Below are positions 44,606-53,237 of a stretch of 64,000 bases of DNA, piece after piece (the first letter of the stretch is position 1; every line of letters starts with the position of its first letter). Source of the DNA: JACDAN01 sp963842235 (GTDB taxonomy: Bacteria; Actinomycetota; Thermoleophilia; Gaiellales; Gaiellaceae). A model generated the notes under the pieces. It had not been told where the DNA came from and made no database searches. It saw nothing but the letters and a program-made list of their open reading frames with translations. Location: the NCBI GenBank assembly GCA_963842235.1, contig CAWJFT010000003.1:1-64000 (forward strand). Direction: 5' to 3'. The position numbers and the translations under genes are program-made.

Positions 44606-45834
44606 TTGGACGTTCTCTACTTCCACCAGTACTTCGCCACCCGCCGGCGCTCGACCGCGACGCGCTCGTACGAGCTCGCGCGGCGGCTCGTCGAGCGCGG
44701 TCACCGGGTCACGATCGTGAGCCGCGACACCCGGCGGCTCGAGTCGGGCCGCGACGAGGAGCCGCAGGGCCGCCTCCTGGGACGCGAGACGGTCGACGGC
44801 ATCGACGTCCTCTACCTCAACGTTCCGTACGCGAACCGGTATCCCAAGCCGGTGCGGCTCGCGTCGTTCACCGCGTTCACGGTCGCCGCGACCGTCGCAG
44901 GGGCGCTCGAGCGCAAGCCGGACGTCGTGTTCGCCTCGTCGACGCCGCTCACGATCGGGATCGCGGGGCTCGCGACCGCCAGGATGAAGCGCGTGCCGTT
45001 CGTCTTCGAGGTCCGCGACCTCTGGCCGGCCGTCCCGGTCTCGCTCGGGGCGCTGACGAGCGGGCCCGCCGTGCGCAGCGCCGAGTGGCTCGAGCGGCAG
45101 CTCTACGCCGGTTCCGAGCGGATCGTCGTCTGCAGCGAGGGCGCGCTCGAGGAGCTTCGCAGCCGCGGCATCCCGGAGGAGAAGCTCGTGCTGATCCCGA
45201 ACGCGGCCGATCTGGACGTGTTCCGCCCGGACGTCGTCGACGAAGAGTTCCGCGGCCGTCACGGCGCTCGAGGGACGGTTCGTCGCGCTCTACGCCGGCG
45301 CGATGGGGCAGGCGAACGGGCTGGACCAGCTCGTCGACGCCGCCGACGCGCTGCGCCGCTGGGGCGACCAGCGGGTGACGATCGTCGCGCTCGGCGACGG
45401 CGGCGAGCGGCCGCGGCTCGAGGAGCGCGCCCGCGAGCTGGGCCTCACGAACCTGCTCTTCCTGCCGCCGGTGCCGAAGGAGGAGCTGGCCGGGATCGTC
45501 GGCGCGGCGGACGTGACGCTCACGATCTTCGCCCCCTACCCGATCCTCGAGACCAACTCGCCGAACAAGTTCTTCGACTCGCTGGCCGCGGGCAAGCCAG
45601 TCGTCGTCAATCTCGACGGCTGGCTGCGCAGGCTCGTCGAGGAGCAACGACGCCGGCGTCTGGGTGCCGGCCGGGAACGCGGAGGCGCTCGCGGGCGCGC
45701 TCAGCACGCTCTCGGCGAATCCCGACGGCGTGGCCCGCATGGGCCGGAACGCCCGTTCGCTGGCGGAGCGCGAGTTCGGCCGCGACGAGATGGCCGACCG
45801 TCTGGCGCGGACGCTCGAGGAGGCCGCGGCATGA
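44606..45834 (+). CDS. GT4 glycosyltransferase, WbuB-like (two frameshifts)
   Basis: About 410 residues. LDVLYFHQYFATRRRSTATR is the N-terminus of this subfamily. VLYLNVPYANRYPKPVRLAS, DVVFASSTPLTIGIAGLATA and FVFEVRDLWPAVPVSLGALT follow, then KLVLIPNAADLDVFRP. The donor domain, in another frame, has ALYAGAMGQANGLDQLVDAA, RVTIVALGDGGERPRLEERA and FAPYPILETNSPNKFFDSLA, where Glu and the NSPNK segment bind the donor. Shifts fall near 45265 and 45650. The TTG at 44606 fits homologue starts; an ATG at 44567 is in frame. The TGA overlaps the ATP-grasp ATG as ATGA. Confidence 0.8.
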
Positions 45835-46973
45835 GGCGGGCGGTCGTCTTCGGCCTCCTCCATGCCGGCCTCGCCGTCACCCGCAGCCTCGGCCGAGCGG
45901 GCATCCCGGTCAGCGGAATCTCCTGGGATCCACGCGAGTTCGGGCTTCGCTCGCGCTACCTCGATCGCAAGCGGGTCGTCGGCTACGGCGACGACGAGGC
46001 TGTGCTCACCGCCGTTCGGGAGGAGGCCCAAGAGGAGCGCGTCGTCTTCTTCCCCGAGCGTGACGAGCACGTCGAGTTCGTCCTGCGGCACTGGGACGAG
46101 CTGCGCGAGCTCGCCGACCTGCCGCTGCCGGCCGACCCCGAGGCGATCCGGCGCCTGCGCCGCAAGGACGTGCTTCCGCTGGTCGCGGCCGAGGCGGGCG
46201 TCTCGTCGCCGGGAACGGTCCTTGCCGACGGGGACGAGTCCGTGCGGGGGGCGGGGCTCGAGCCTCCGCTCGTCGTGAAGGCGGTCGAGGGCCAGGCGTA
46301 CGCCCTCGCGTTCGGACACAAGGCGGTCGTCGCGCAGGACGTCGACCAGGCGCTCGCCGCGGTCCGGGAGGCGCAGGAGCGCGGGTTCCACATGATCGTC
46401 CAGGAGATCGTCCCGGACTCGCACGAGCGGGTGTACTCGCTGCTCGCCTACATCGGCCGGGACGGGACGCCGCTCGTGACGCTCGTCGGGCGAAAGGTGC
46501 GCCAGGGGCCGCTGCGCTTCGGGACGAGCGCGGTCTTCGAGGTCGACTACGAGCCTCGAGTCCTGGAGCTCGGCCTGCGGCTCCTGAAGACGGCCGGCTA
46601 CACCGGGATCGCGCACGTCGAGTTCGCGCAGGATCCCCGCGACGGGGAGTTCCGGCTCCTGGAGGTCAACACGCGCCTTCCGGTCTGGGCTGCGCTGGCC
46701 GCACACCGACATCTCGACCTGCCCCGAATCGCCTACGACGACCTGACCGGAAAGGACGTCGCGCCGCTGCCGACGTTCCGCGACCAGCTGACCTGGATCT
46801 ACCTCGCGAAGGACGTCTGGGTCTCGGCGCAGATGGCCCGCCGGAGGGAGCTCAAGGTAGGCGACTTCGCGTCCCGCTACCTGCGGGGGCCCAAGGCCAG
46901 GGCCACGTTCGCGCGGGACGATCCCTGGCCGGCGATCGCTTCTCTCGCCTACCTCCGATCGCGAACGCCATGA
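45831..46973 (+). CDS. ATP-grasp family ligase
   Basis: An intact 380-residue protein. An N-terminal pre-ATP-grasp domain (AVVFGLLHAGLAVTRSLGRA) is followed by the ATP-binding core: PPLVVKAVEGQAYALAFGHK with the phosphate-binding Lys, FHMIVQEIVPDSHERVYSLL, and AHVEFAQDPRDGEFRLLEVN TRLP-type metal-binding segment (Glu, Asn, Arg). Such enzymes join a carboxylate to an amine or other nucleophile with ATP. Position between a GT4 and the PglC-type transferase suggests it makes or adds an amide-linked group on the first sugar; this is inference. Confidence 0.8.
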   Translation: MRRAVVFGLLHAGLAVTRSLGRAGIPVSGISWDPREFGLRSRYLDRKRVVGYGDDEAVLTAVREEAQEERVVFFPERDEHVEFVLRHWDELRELADLPLPADPEAIRRLRRKDVLPLVAAEAGVSSPGTVLADGDESVRGAGLEPPLVVKAVEGQAYALAFGHKAVVAQDVDQALAAVREAQERGFHMIVQEIVPDSHERVYSLLAYIGRDGTPLVTLVGRKVRQGPLRFGTSAVFEVDYEPRVLELGLRLLKTAGYTGIAHVEFAQDPRDGEFRLLEVNTRLPVWAALAAHRHLDLPRIAYDDLTGKDVAPLPTFRDQLTWIYLAKDVWVSAQMARRRELKVGDFASRYLRGPKARATFARDDPWPAIASLAYLRSRTP

Positions 46974-46980
46974 TTCCGGG

Positions 46981-47605
46981 GTGCTGAGACGCGCTTATCG
47001 ACGTCGTGGGAGCGGGTTTCCTGACCGTGCTCCTGTCGCCGGTGCTCGGCGCGCTGGCCGCAGCGATCCGGTTCACGATGGGCTCGCCGGTCTTCTTCCG
47101 CCAGCTTCGGCCCGGCTACAAGGGACAGCCGTTCGAGGTCGTGAAGTTCCGGACGATGAAGGACGCGGTCGATGCCGAGGGCGATCCGCTCCGCGACGAG
47201 GAGCGGCTGACCCGCCTCGGCATCTTCATGCGCCAGCTCTCGCTCGACGAGCTCCCGCAGCTCTGGAACATCCTCCGCGGGGACATGAGCTTTATCGGGC
47301 CGAGGCCGCTGCTCATGGAGTTCCTGAAGTGGTACACGCCGGAGCAGATGCGACGGCACGACGTCAAGCCGGGCGTGACCGGCTGGGCACAGGTTCAGGG
47401 GCGGCACGCGATCCTGTTCTCGAAGCGGCTCGAGCTGGACGTCTGGTACGTCGATCACCGGAGCCTCGGGCTCGATCTCAAGATCGTCGGGCTGACGCTG
47501 CTGAAGGTGCTCTCGATGCGCGGGGCGCAGCCGGCGCAGACCGACGCCGAGGTCGACGACGTCGGGCTTCACGACGCCGTCCGGCGGGAACGGGGGCTGT
47601 CGTGA
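46981..47605 (+). CDS. Small PglC/WcaJ-like initiating phosphoglycosyl transferase
   Basis: About 207 residues, the monotopic core form of the family. After a one-base shift near 47000 the N-terminus reads LIDVVGAGFLTVLLSPVLGA, the re-entrant membrane helix. MGSPVFFRQLRPGYKGQPFE, VVKFRTMKDAVDAEGDPLRD, RQLSLDELPQLWNILRGDMS with the catalytic Asp-Glu pair, FIGPRPLLMEFLKWYTPEQM and RHDVKPGVTGWAQVQGR follow. It lacks the membrane-helix bundle of the WbaP-type enzyme at 37859. It probably starts synthesis of a second lipid-linked glycan. Stop coupled to the PLP enzyme by GTGA. Confidence 0.85.
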
Positions 47606-48657
47606 CCGCGGTGACGGAGACGCGCTGGGAGATCGGCGGCGAGTTCCACCTTCCGGTCGATTCGCCCGGGCCGTATCACCGCTGGCCCGACGGCTCGGTC
47701 TGGTACGCGCTCGGGCGACATGCCGTAGCGGCGTTGCTGGAGCGATTGGGCACGCGGCGGCTCTGGCTTCCGGACTACTTCTGCCATGAGGTCGCCCGCG
47801 GCTGGGCGGAGGTCGCCCAGGTGAAGCTCTACGAAGACGATCCGCGCTGGGCCGAGCCTCGCTGGGACACGCTGGCTCCCGGGTCGCGCGACGCGGTTCT
47901 GGCGGTCAACTACTTCGGCGTGCGCGATGGCGGCCCCTGGCGGCAGTGGCGTGCGCGGACGCCGTGCATCCTCGTGGAGGACCATGCTCACGACCCGGCG
48001 TCGGGGTGGGCGACGACCTCGGACGCGGAGTACGCCTTCAGCTCGCTCCGGAAGACCCTTCCGGTTCCCGACGGCGCGATCCTCTGGTCTCCGCGCGGGC
48101 TTCTGTTGCCCGAGCAGCCCGCGGGCAGCGCGGACGGCAGCGAGCTGAAGCTGGCTGCGATGCTGCTCAAGGGCAAGTACCTCGGCGGCAGCGACGAGGC
48201 GCTCAAGGAGCGGTTCCGACGGCTCCAGTTCGACGGCGAGGAGCGGCTGGGCGGCGCGGCGGTGGCCGGGGCGTCGGCAACGACGCGCGAATCGCTCGTC
48301 CGCGGCGCACCGCTGCCGTGGCGGGCACGGCGGGCGGAGAACACCACGCGACTGCTCGCCGCGCTGCACGACTGGGACGCCGCCGAGCCGCTCTTCACCA
48401 CGTGGCCGGCGGACGCGGCGCCGCTCGGGGCGGTGTTCGTGTTCGAGTCCGGCGAGCGGCGGGACGAGGTTCGGGAGGCGCTGCGCGAGGCGGACGTCTA
48501 CTGCCCGGTGCACTGGGCGGACGCGGGTGAGTCCGGGTCCGAGCGGGCCCGTGACCTCGGCGCGCGAACGCTCACGATCCCGACGGATTGGCGCTACTCG
48601 GCGGCCGACATGGCGCGCATCGCAACGCTCGTGCGCGAGGCCGAGCGGCGGGCTTGA
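47602..48657 (+). CDS. PLP-dependent aminotransferase-like protein (DegT-related fold)
   Basis: An intact 351-residue protein. VWYALGRHAVAALLERLGTR and LWLPDYFCHEVARGWAEVA form the N-terminus. AVLAVNYFGVRDG, CILVEDHAHDPASGWA with the ring-nitrogen Asp, and YAFSSLRKTLPVPDGAILWS with the candidate Schiff-base Lys are laid out as in DegT-type transaminases but the flanking motifs differ from the sugar aminotransferases elsewhere in the window. It may be a distinct subgroup found with ATP-grasp and small PGT genes. GTG start at 47602. Substrate unknown. Confidence 0.75.
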   Translation: MTAVTETRWEIGGEFHLPVDSPGPYHRWPDGSVWYALGRHAVAALLERLGTRRLWLPDYFCHEVARGWAEVAQVKLYEDDPRWAEPRWDTLAPGSRDAVLAVNYFGVRDGGPWRQWRARTPCILVEDHAHDPASGWATTSDAEYAFSSLRKTLPVPDGAILWSPRGLLLPEQPAGSADGSELKLAAMLLKGKYLGGSDEALKERFRRLQFDGEERLGGAAVAGASATTRESLVRGAPLPWRARRAENTTRLLAALHDWDAAEPLFTTWPADAAPLGAVFVFESGERRDEVREALREADVYCPVHWADAGESGSERARDLGARTLTIPTDWRYSAADMARIATLVREAERRA

Positions 48658-49681
48658 CCGTCGAGGCGCTCGGCGCCGACGACCGGCGCTGGGAGGAGCT
48701 GGTCGACGCATCGCCCGCCGCGGACGTCTACTTCCGTCCGGGCTACTGCCGGGCGTACGAGGCGGCGGGCCATGGTCGGGCAGTGGCGGTGGTCACGGAG
48801 CGCGCCCTCTTCCCGCTGCTCCTGCGCCCGCTGCCGTTCGGCGCGGAGGGCTACGACGCGGCGACGCCGTACGGCTACGGCGGCGTGCTCCCGCTCGGCC
48901 CAGCCGGGTCGCTGGGGTCAGACCCCGCCTCCGAAGTGCGCCAACTTCGTGACTGGTGTGCGACGAACGGCGTCGTGAGCTGCCTGCTGCGGCTACACCC
49001 CCTCCTGGGGGGTCCGGAACAGCTGTCCGAACGGACGAGGTCGAGATCCGCGAGCACGGGCCTACGACGGCCCTCGATCCACGCCGGATCGACGTCGCGA
49101 CGGGGCGGTTGGAGGGACTGTCGAAGGGTCGTAAGGCGGACCTGACAATCGCGCGCCGCGAGCTCCAGCTCTCCTGGGAGAGCGGCGACGACGCGCTCGA
49201 GCGGTTCCGAGCCGTCTACGACGGCACGATGGAGCGGCTCGGAGCCGGCGAGTTCTACCTCTTCCCGCCGGAGTACTACCGCGCGCTCCGCGAAGGGCTC
49301 GGCGAGCGGCTCGGCGTCGCGCTTGCGCTTCGCGACGGCGAGCCGGTCGGCGGCGCCCTCTTCCTCGCCGACCGCCGCTTCGCCCACTACCACCTGAGCG
49401 GCACGACGGACGCCGGCCGCGAGCTGAAGGCCGGGACGCTCCTCGTCCACGCCGGCGCCGAGTGGGCGCGTGACCGCGGCTGCGAGCTCCTCCACCTCGG
49501 CGGCGGAACGTCGGGCGCCGACAGTCTCTTCGCGTTCAAGAAGAGCTTCGGGGGAGACACGTTCACCTATGCGTTCGCGACGCTCGTCGCCGACCGAGAC
49601 CGCTACGACGAGCTCGTAGCCCGCCGCGCCGAGGAGCCCGAGCCGCCCAGGCCCGGGTTCTTTCCCGCGTACCGCGCGTAG
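48654..49681 (+). CDS. FemAB-like GNAT acyltransferase (one frameshift)
   Basis: About 342 residues with two GNAT-like halves. TVEALGADDRRWEELVDASP, ADVYFRPGYCRAYEAAGHGR and YDAATPYGYGGVLPLGPAG form the first half; the YGYGG segment is typical. After a shift near 49020, GLSKGRKADLTIARRELQLS, FRAVYDGTMERLGAGEFYLF, VGGALFLADRRFAHYHLSGT and LLHLGGGTSGADSLFAFKKS complete the second. Resembles FemAB and cyanophycin-locus-type acyltransferases. The TTG start at 48654 overlaps the PLP gene stop as TTGA. Last gene of the plus-strand cassette; its end overlaps the opposing GT4 gene. Confidence 0.75.
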
Positions 49682-50668
49682 AGCTCGACGGTCTGGCGCG
49701 TCACAGCGTCCCACGAGAACCGCTCTGCCGCCCGTCGCCGCCCCGCCTCGCCCATCCGCCTTCGCAGCTCGCGGTCGCCGAGCAGGCGCTCGAGCGCCGC
49801 TCGCAGCGCGGCGACGTCGCCCGGCGGCACCTGGATCCCCGTCTCGCCGTCCACGACCAGGTCGAGCAGCCCGCCCACCGCGCTCGCGACGACCGGCCGT
49901 CCATGCGCCATCGCCTCCAGGCACGCGACGCCGAAACCCTCGCGGTGTGACGGACAGGCGACGACCGCGGCGCGCGCATACAGACGCGCCAGCTCTTCTG
50001 GCGGAACGAACCCGAACGCCTGCGGAACCTCCGGCCCGAAGCGGCCCGTCGCCGGCGACGACGAGGTTCAACCCGCGCGCCGCCTCGACGAGCTCCCGCA
50101 CTCCCTTCTCCGGCGACAGCCGTCCCGCGTAGAGCACCTCGGGCGGGTTCGCCTCCTCGCCGACCTCCGGCGGAAGGTCGACCCCGCTCGGAATGACGGC
50201 GATCTCCTCCGCGCCCAGCCGCCGCGCGTCGTCCGCCAGAGCGTTCGACGGACAGACGACGGCCCTCGCCCGCCGCAGGACCGCGCGAGCAAGCCGCGGC
50301 GCGCGCCGGGCGAGCTCGACGTCCGAGCCCCAGAGCTGCACGACGAACGGCCGGCCGGTGGTCATCGCGACGGCGCCGGAAGGCAGCCAGTGCGCGTGCA
50401 CGAGATCCGCGTCCCGCGCCGCACGGCGCGCGGCCCACGCGAAGCTGCCGAGGAAACCCGGCACGAGGGCCCAGCGCCACGGCTCGCGCCGCAGGTTTCC
50501 GAGCACGCCGGCGCCGTAGGCGATCCCGAAGTGCCGGAAGCTCGCCGGCGAGACGACTTCCACGTCGACGCCCGCCGCCCGCACCCGCTCGACCGCGTCC
50601 GCGACGAACCGGCCCGCGGTGTCATCGGCGTGGCGCGGAAACGACGTCGTCAGGACGACGACGTTCAA
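49603..50668 (-). CDS. GT4 glycosyltransferase (one frameshift)
   Basis: About 350 residues. LNVVVLTTSFPRHADDTAGR is the N-terminal loop, FVVQLWGSDVELARRAPRLA and AVVCPSNALADDARRLGA follow, and the donor domain starts EVLYAGRLSPEKGVRELVEA. After a shift near 50050 the frame gives VACPSHREGFGVACLEAMAH with E-x7-E and GRPVVASAVGGLLDLVVDGE. The natural end is probably near 49680 (AVTRQTVELYARYAG); the frame runs on to 49603. TTG start at 50668 overlaps the Wzy stop as TTGA. Confidence 0.8.
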
Positions 50669-51988
50669 TCCGGCACGAGCCGCCGTCCGAAGACGACCGG
50701 CAGCGCCAGTGCCAGCATCGTCAGCGCGTAGAAGTACGACTGCTGCATCGTCAGGTAGAAGGTGTTCGCCGCCATCACGCCGACGATCGCAGCGGTCAGG
50801 CCCCAGGCCAACGGCCGCACCCGCGCCGCAAGCGGGTCGCGCACGGCGGCGAGCGCACGGCCGAGCCGGTGGCCGGCGCGCAACCGGCGGAAGACCCAGA
50901 AGATGAAGGCCGCGAAGAGCACGGCGCCGACGATCCCGGTCTCGATCAGCAGCGCCGCATAGAACGAGTGCGGCCCCCAGTTCGTGAGGCCGGTGACGGC
51001 CTCGTAATAGACCGAGAACGTATTCAGGCCGAGCCCGAAGAGCCAGTGGCCGTCCAGGGCGGGCCCGATCAGCCGGTAGACGTCGAAGTGGGTCGCGGTC
51101 GATCCGGTGTCGGTCTCGAGCCGCGAGCGAATCGACCGTCTCGAAGAAGTCGACGCGGCGGGAGATCACGAACGCGAGCACGAGCGCGAGCGCGGCAAGC
51201 GGCGCGAGCACCGCACTGGAGAAGAAGCGCCGCCGGTACGGAATGAGGAGGACGAGCGTGCCGATGCCGAGCCCGAGGAGACCGCTGCGCGAGAGCGTCG
51301 CCAGCTCAACGAGGAGAAGGAAGGGCAGGAGCAGGGCGAGCGGCAGCTTGAGCGGATGCTTGCGCTCGAGTCGCATGTAGAGCGGCGCGAGGAGGAGCAG
51401 CGGCACGAGGAGGACGATGCCGAGGTGGTTGGGGTCGTTCGTGAGCGCGTTCGGCCGGTAGACGTCGGCCCCCTGGACGGCTCCGTAGAAGTTGATGGGC
51501 CGCGCGTCCCCGAGCAGCGGGCCGAGCAGCGACTGATCCAGGTTGCGGCCAGTCTCGGCGAAGGCGAGCTGGGCGACGCCGTAGGTCGCGTTGAGCGCGA
51601 TCCCGGCGCAGAGGGCGCCGACCGCGAACCAGTAGAACCGCAGCGGCTTCCGGGCGAGATACGCGATCCCGGCGGCCGCGAACGCGAAGGTGATCGCGAA
51701 CCGCGCGAGGCCCTTCGCAAACTGGGCGGCGGCCTGCTCGGTCTCGATGTTGTAGAAGCCGGCGAGGTAGACGGCGAGGAACGCGAGCGCGAAGAACAGC
51801 GCGACGGCGACCGTCTTCGGGAAGCCGTGCTCCGGGCCCGACAGCCGGTCGAACCCGAACGAGACGAGGAAGAAGGCAGCGAGGATTCCCGCCAGTCCGA
51901 TGGTCCCAGCCAGCTGCCACTGGATCTTCTCGAAGCTGACCGTGAACAGCGTCGCCAGGAAGAGGAAGGCGGTCAGCTTCCCGTTCAC
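50665..51988 (-). CDS. wzy: O-antigen ligase/Wzy-type polymerase (frameshifted)
   Basis: A polytopic protein of about 440 residues. Helices include LTAFLFLATLFTVSFEKI, TIGLAGILAAFFLVSFGFDR, ARFAITFAFAAAGIAYLA and LGIVLLVPLLLLAPLY. The large outer loop carries ADVYRPNALTNDPNHLGIVL, where NPN-like residues match the O-antigen ligase family, and ELATLSRSGLLGLGIGTLVL. The end (AAFIFWVFRRLRAGHRLGRA, AIVGVMAANTFYLTMQQSYF) is in another frame; the shift lies near 51130. It polymerises or ligates lipid-linked repeats on the outer face. The GTG start overlaps the upstream GT4 stop. Confidence 0.8.
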
Positions 51989-53235
51989 GCCAGGCTCCTG
52001 ATCAGCGCGGCGAGCTCCTCCGCGCGGGCGCGCCGGGAGAGGCGCTCGCGCACTTCCGCGGGCAAGGGCGTCCCGTCGAGCTTGCCCGCCCGCCAGTCCC
52101 CTTCGAGCCGCACGAGCGCGGCGCGAAGGCCGTCCACGTCGTCCGGCGCCACGACGATGCCGGCGCCGGTCTCGCGGATCAGCTCGGCGGCGGCGCCGTC
52201 GGGCGGCACGGCGGCGAGGATCGGCCGCTCGGCGGCCAGGTACTCGAAGACCTTCGCCGAGAGCACGGCGCGCCCCCGCCCACCTGATTCCGGGATCAGG
52301 AGCAGAAGCGCCTCCGAGTCGCGCTGGAGCTCGAGCACCTGCCGCCGCGGCAGGTACGGGTGCAGCTCGAGCCGGTCACCGAGATCGAGCCCTGACGCCC
52401 AGTCGCGATCGGCGGCGCGGAAGTCGCCGACGAAGCGGGCGACGATGTCAGCGTCCGCGCCGGCCAGGGCCTCGAGGATCGGCCGCGGGCTTCGCCGTCC
52501 GAAGAAGCTGCCGGTGTGGGTCAGGCGGAACCGGGAACCAGGCTCGTAGGACAGGCCCGCGAAGTCCTCGAAGTCGCACCCGTTCGCGATCGTCTTCACC
52601 CGGTCGGCGCCGAGCGTGCGGAGCTCCTCGCCGATCGGCTCGGAGACGGCTGTGACGGCGTCGGCGTAGCGCGCGACGAGCCGGGCGACCCCCTCTCCCG
52701 TCGCCTCCTTTGCGCGCACGAGCCGTGACTCGACCCGCCGGTGCGGGTTCGCGACGAGCGAGTCGCGGAGGTCGGCGATCCAGCGCGCGCCGGTGGCCCG
52801 CTTGACCGCCGCGCCAACGAGATGGACGGAGGTGGGCGGCGAGGTGGTGACGACCACGTCGATTCCTTCCCGCCTGGCGATGCGGATCGCGGCCGGCGCG
52901 GCGGTCAGGTTCCAGCTGACGTTCTCGTCCGGCACCAGCATCCGCCGGAAGGTGAGCGCCGCCTTGCGCCCGGCGCGCTCGATCCCGGTGAGCCCGTGGA
53001 GCTCCTCCGCGGGCAGGCGGCCCTTCGGGCCCACGTAGCGGACGCGGTGGATCCAGGCCTGCGTGGGCGGGACGAGGTCCTCGTCCCGGTGCACCCACTT
53101 CGGGTCGTCCGGCGCCAGCACGTGGGTCTCGATCCCGAGAGCCGGAAGGTGCGTCGCGAACTTGAGCGGCCGCTGGACGCCGCCCCCGCCCGCCGGGGGG
53201 AAATACAACGTCACGAGCAGCACTTTCACGCTCAC
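51985..53235 (-). CDS. GT4 glycosyltransferase
   Basis: An intact 416-residue GT-B enzyme. KVLLVTLYFPPAGGGGVQRP is the N-terminal glycine-rich loop, VVVTTSPPTSVHLVGAAVKR and ARWIADLRDSLVANPHRRVE lie in the acceptor domain, and AVTAVSEPIGEELRTLGADR precedes the donor domain: FRLTHTGSFFGRRSPRPILE, LLLLIPESGGRGRAVLSAKV and FEYLAAERPILAAVPPDGAA, with Glu at the expected position. This is the WcaI-like/WbuB-like GT4 type. GTG at 53235 or 53229. Coupled to the Wzy gene by GTGA. Confidence 0.9.
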   Translation of the reverse strand: MSVKVLLVTLYFPPAGGGGVQRPLKFATHLPALGIETHVLAPDDPKWVHRDEDLVPPTQAWIHRVRYVGPKGRLPAEELHGLTGIERAGRKAALTFRRMLVPDENVSWNLTAAPAAIRIARREGIDVVVTTSPPTSVHLVGAAVKRATGARWIADLRDSLVANPHRRVESRLVRAKEATGEGVARLVARYADAVTAVSEPIGEELRTLGADRVKTIANGCDFEDFAGLSYEPGSRFRLTHTGSFFGRRSPRPILEALAGADADIVARFVGDFRAADRDWASGLDLGDRLELHPYLPRRQVLELQRDSEALLLLIPESGGRGRAVLSAKVFEYLAAERPILAAVPPDGAAAELIRETGAGIVVAPDDVDGLRAALVRLEGDWRAGKLDGTPLPAEVRERLSRRARAEELAALIRSLA

Positions 53236-53237
53236 AC

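Noticed and set aside
48875..51988. Single 1037-codon minus-strand ORF
   Set aside because: It is the Wzy-like gene and the following GT4 gene read through in one frame because of frameshifts, plus antisense of the FemAB gene; families and the TTGA junction at 50665-50668 show two genes.
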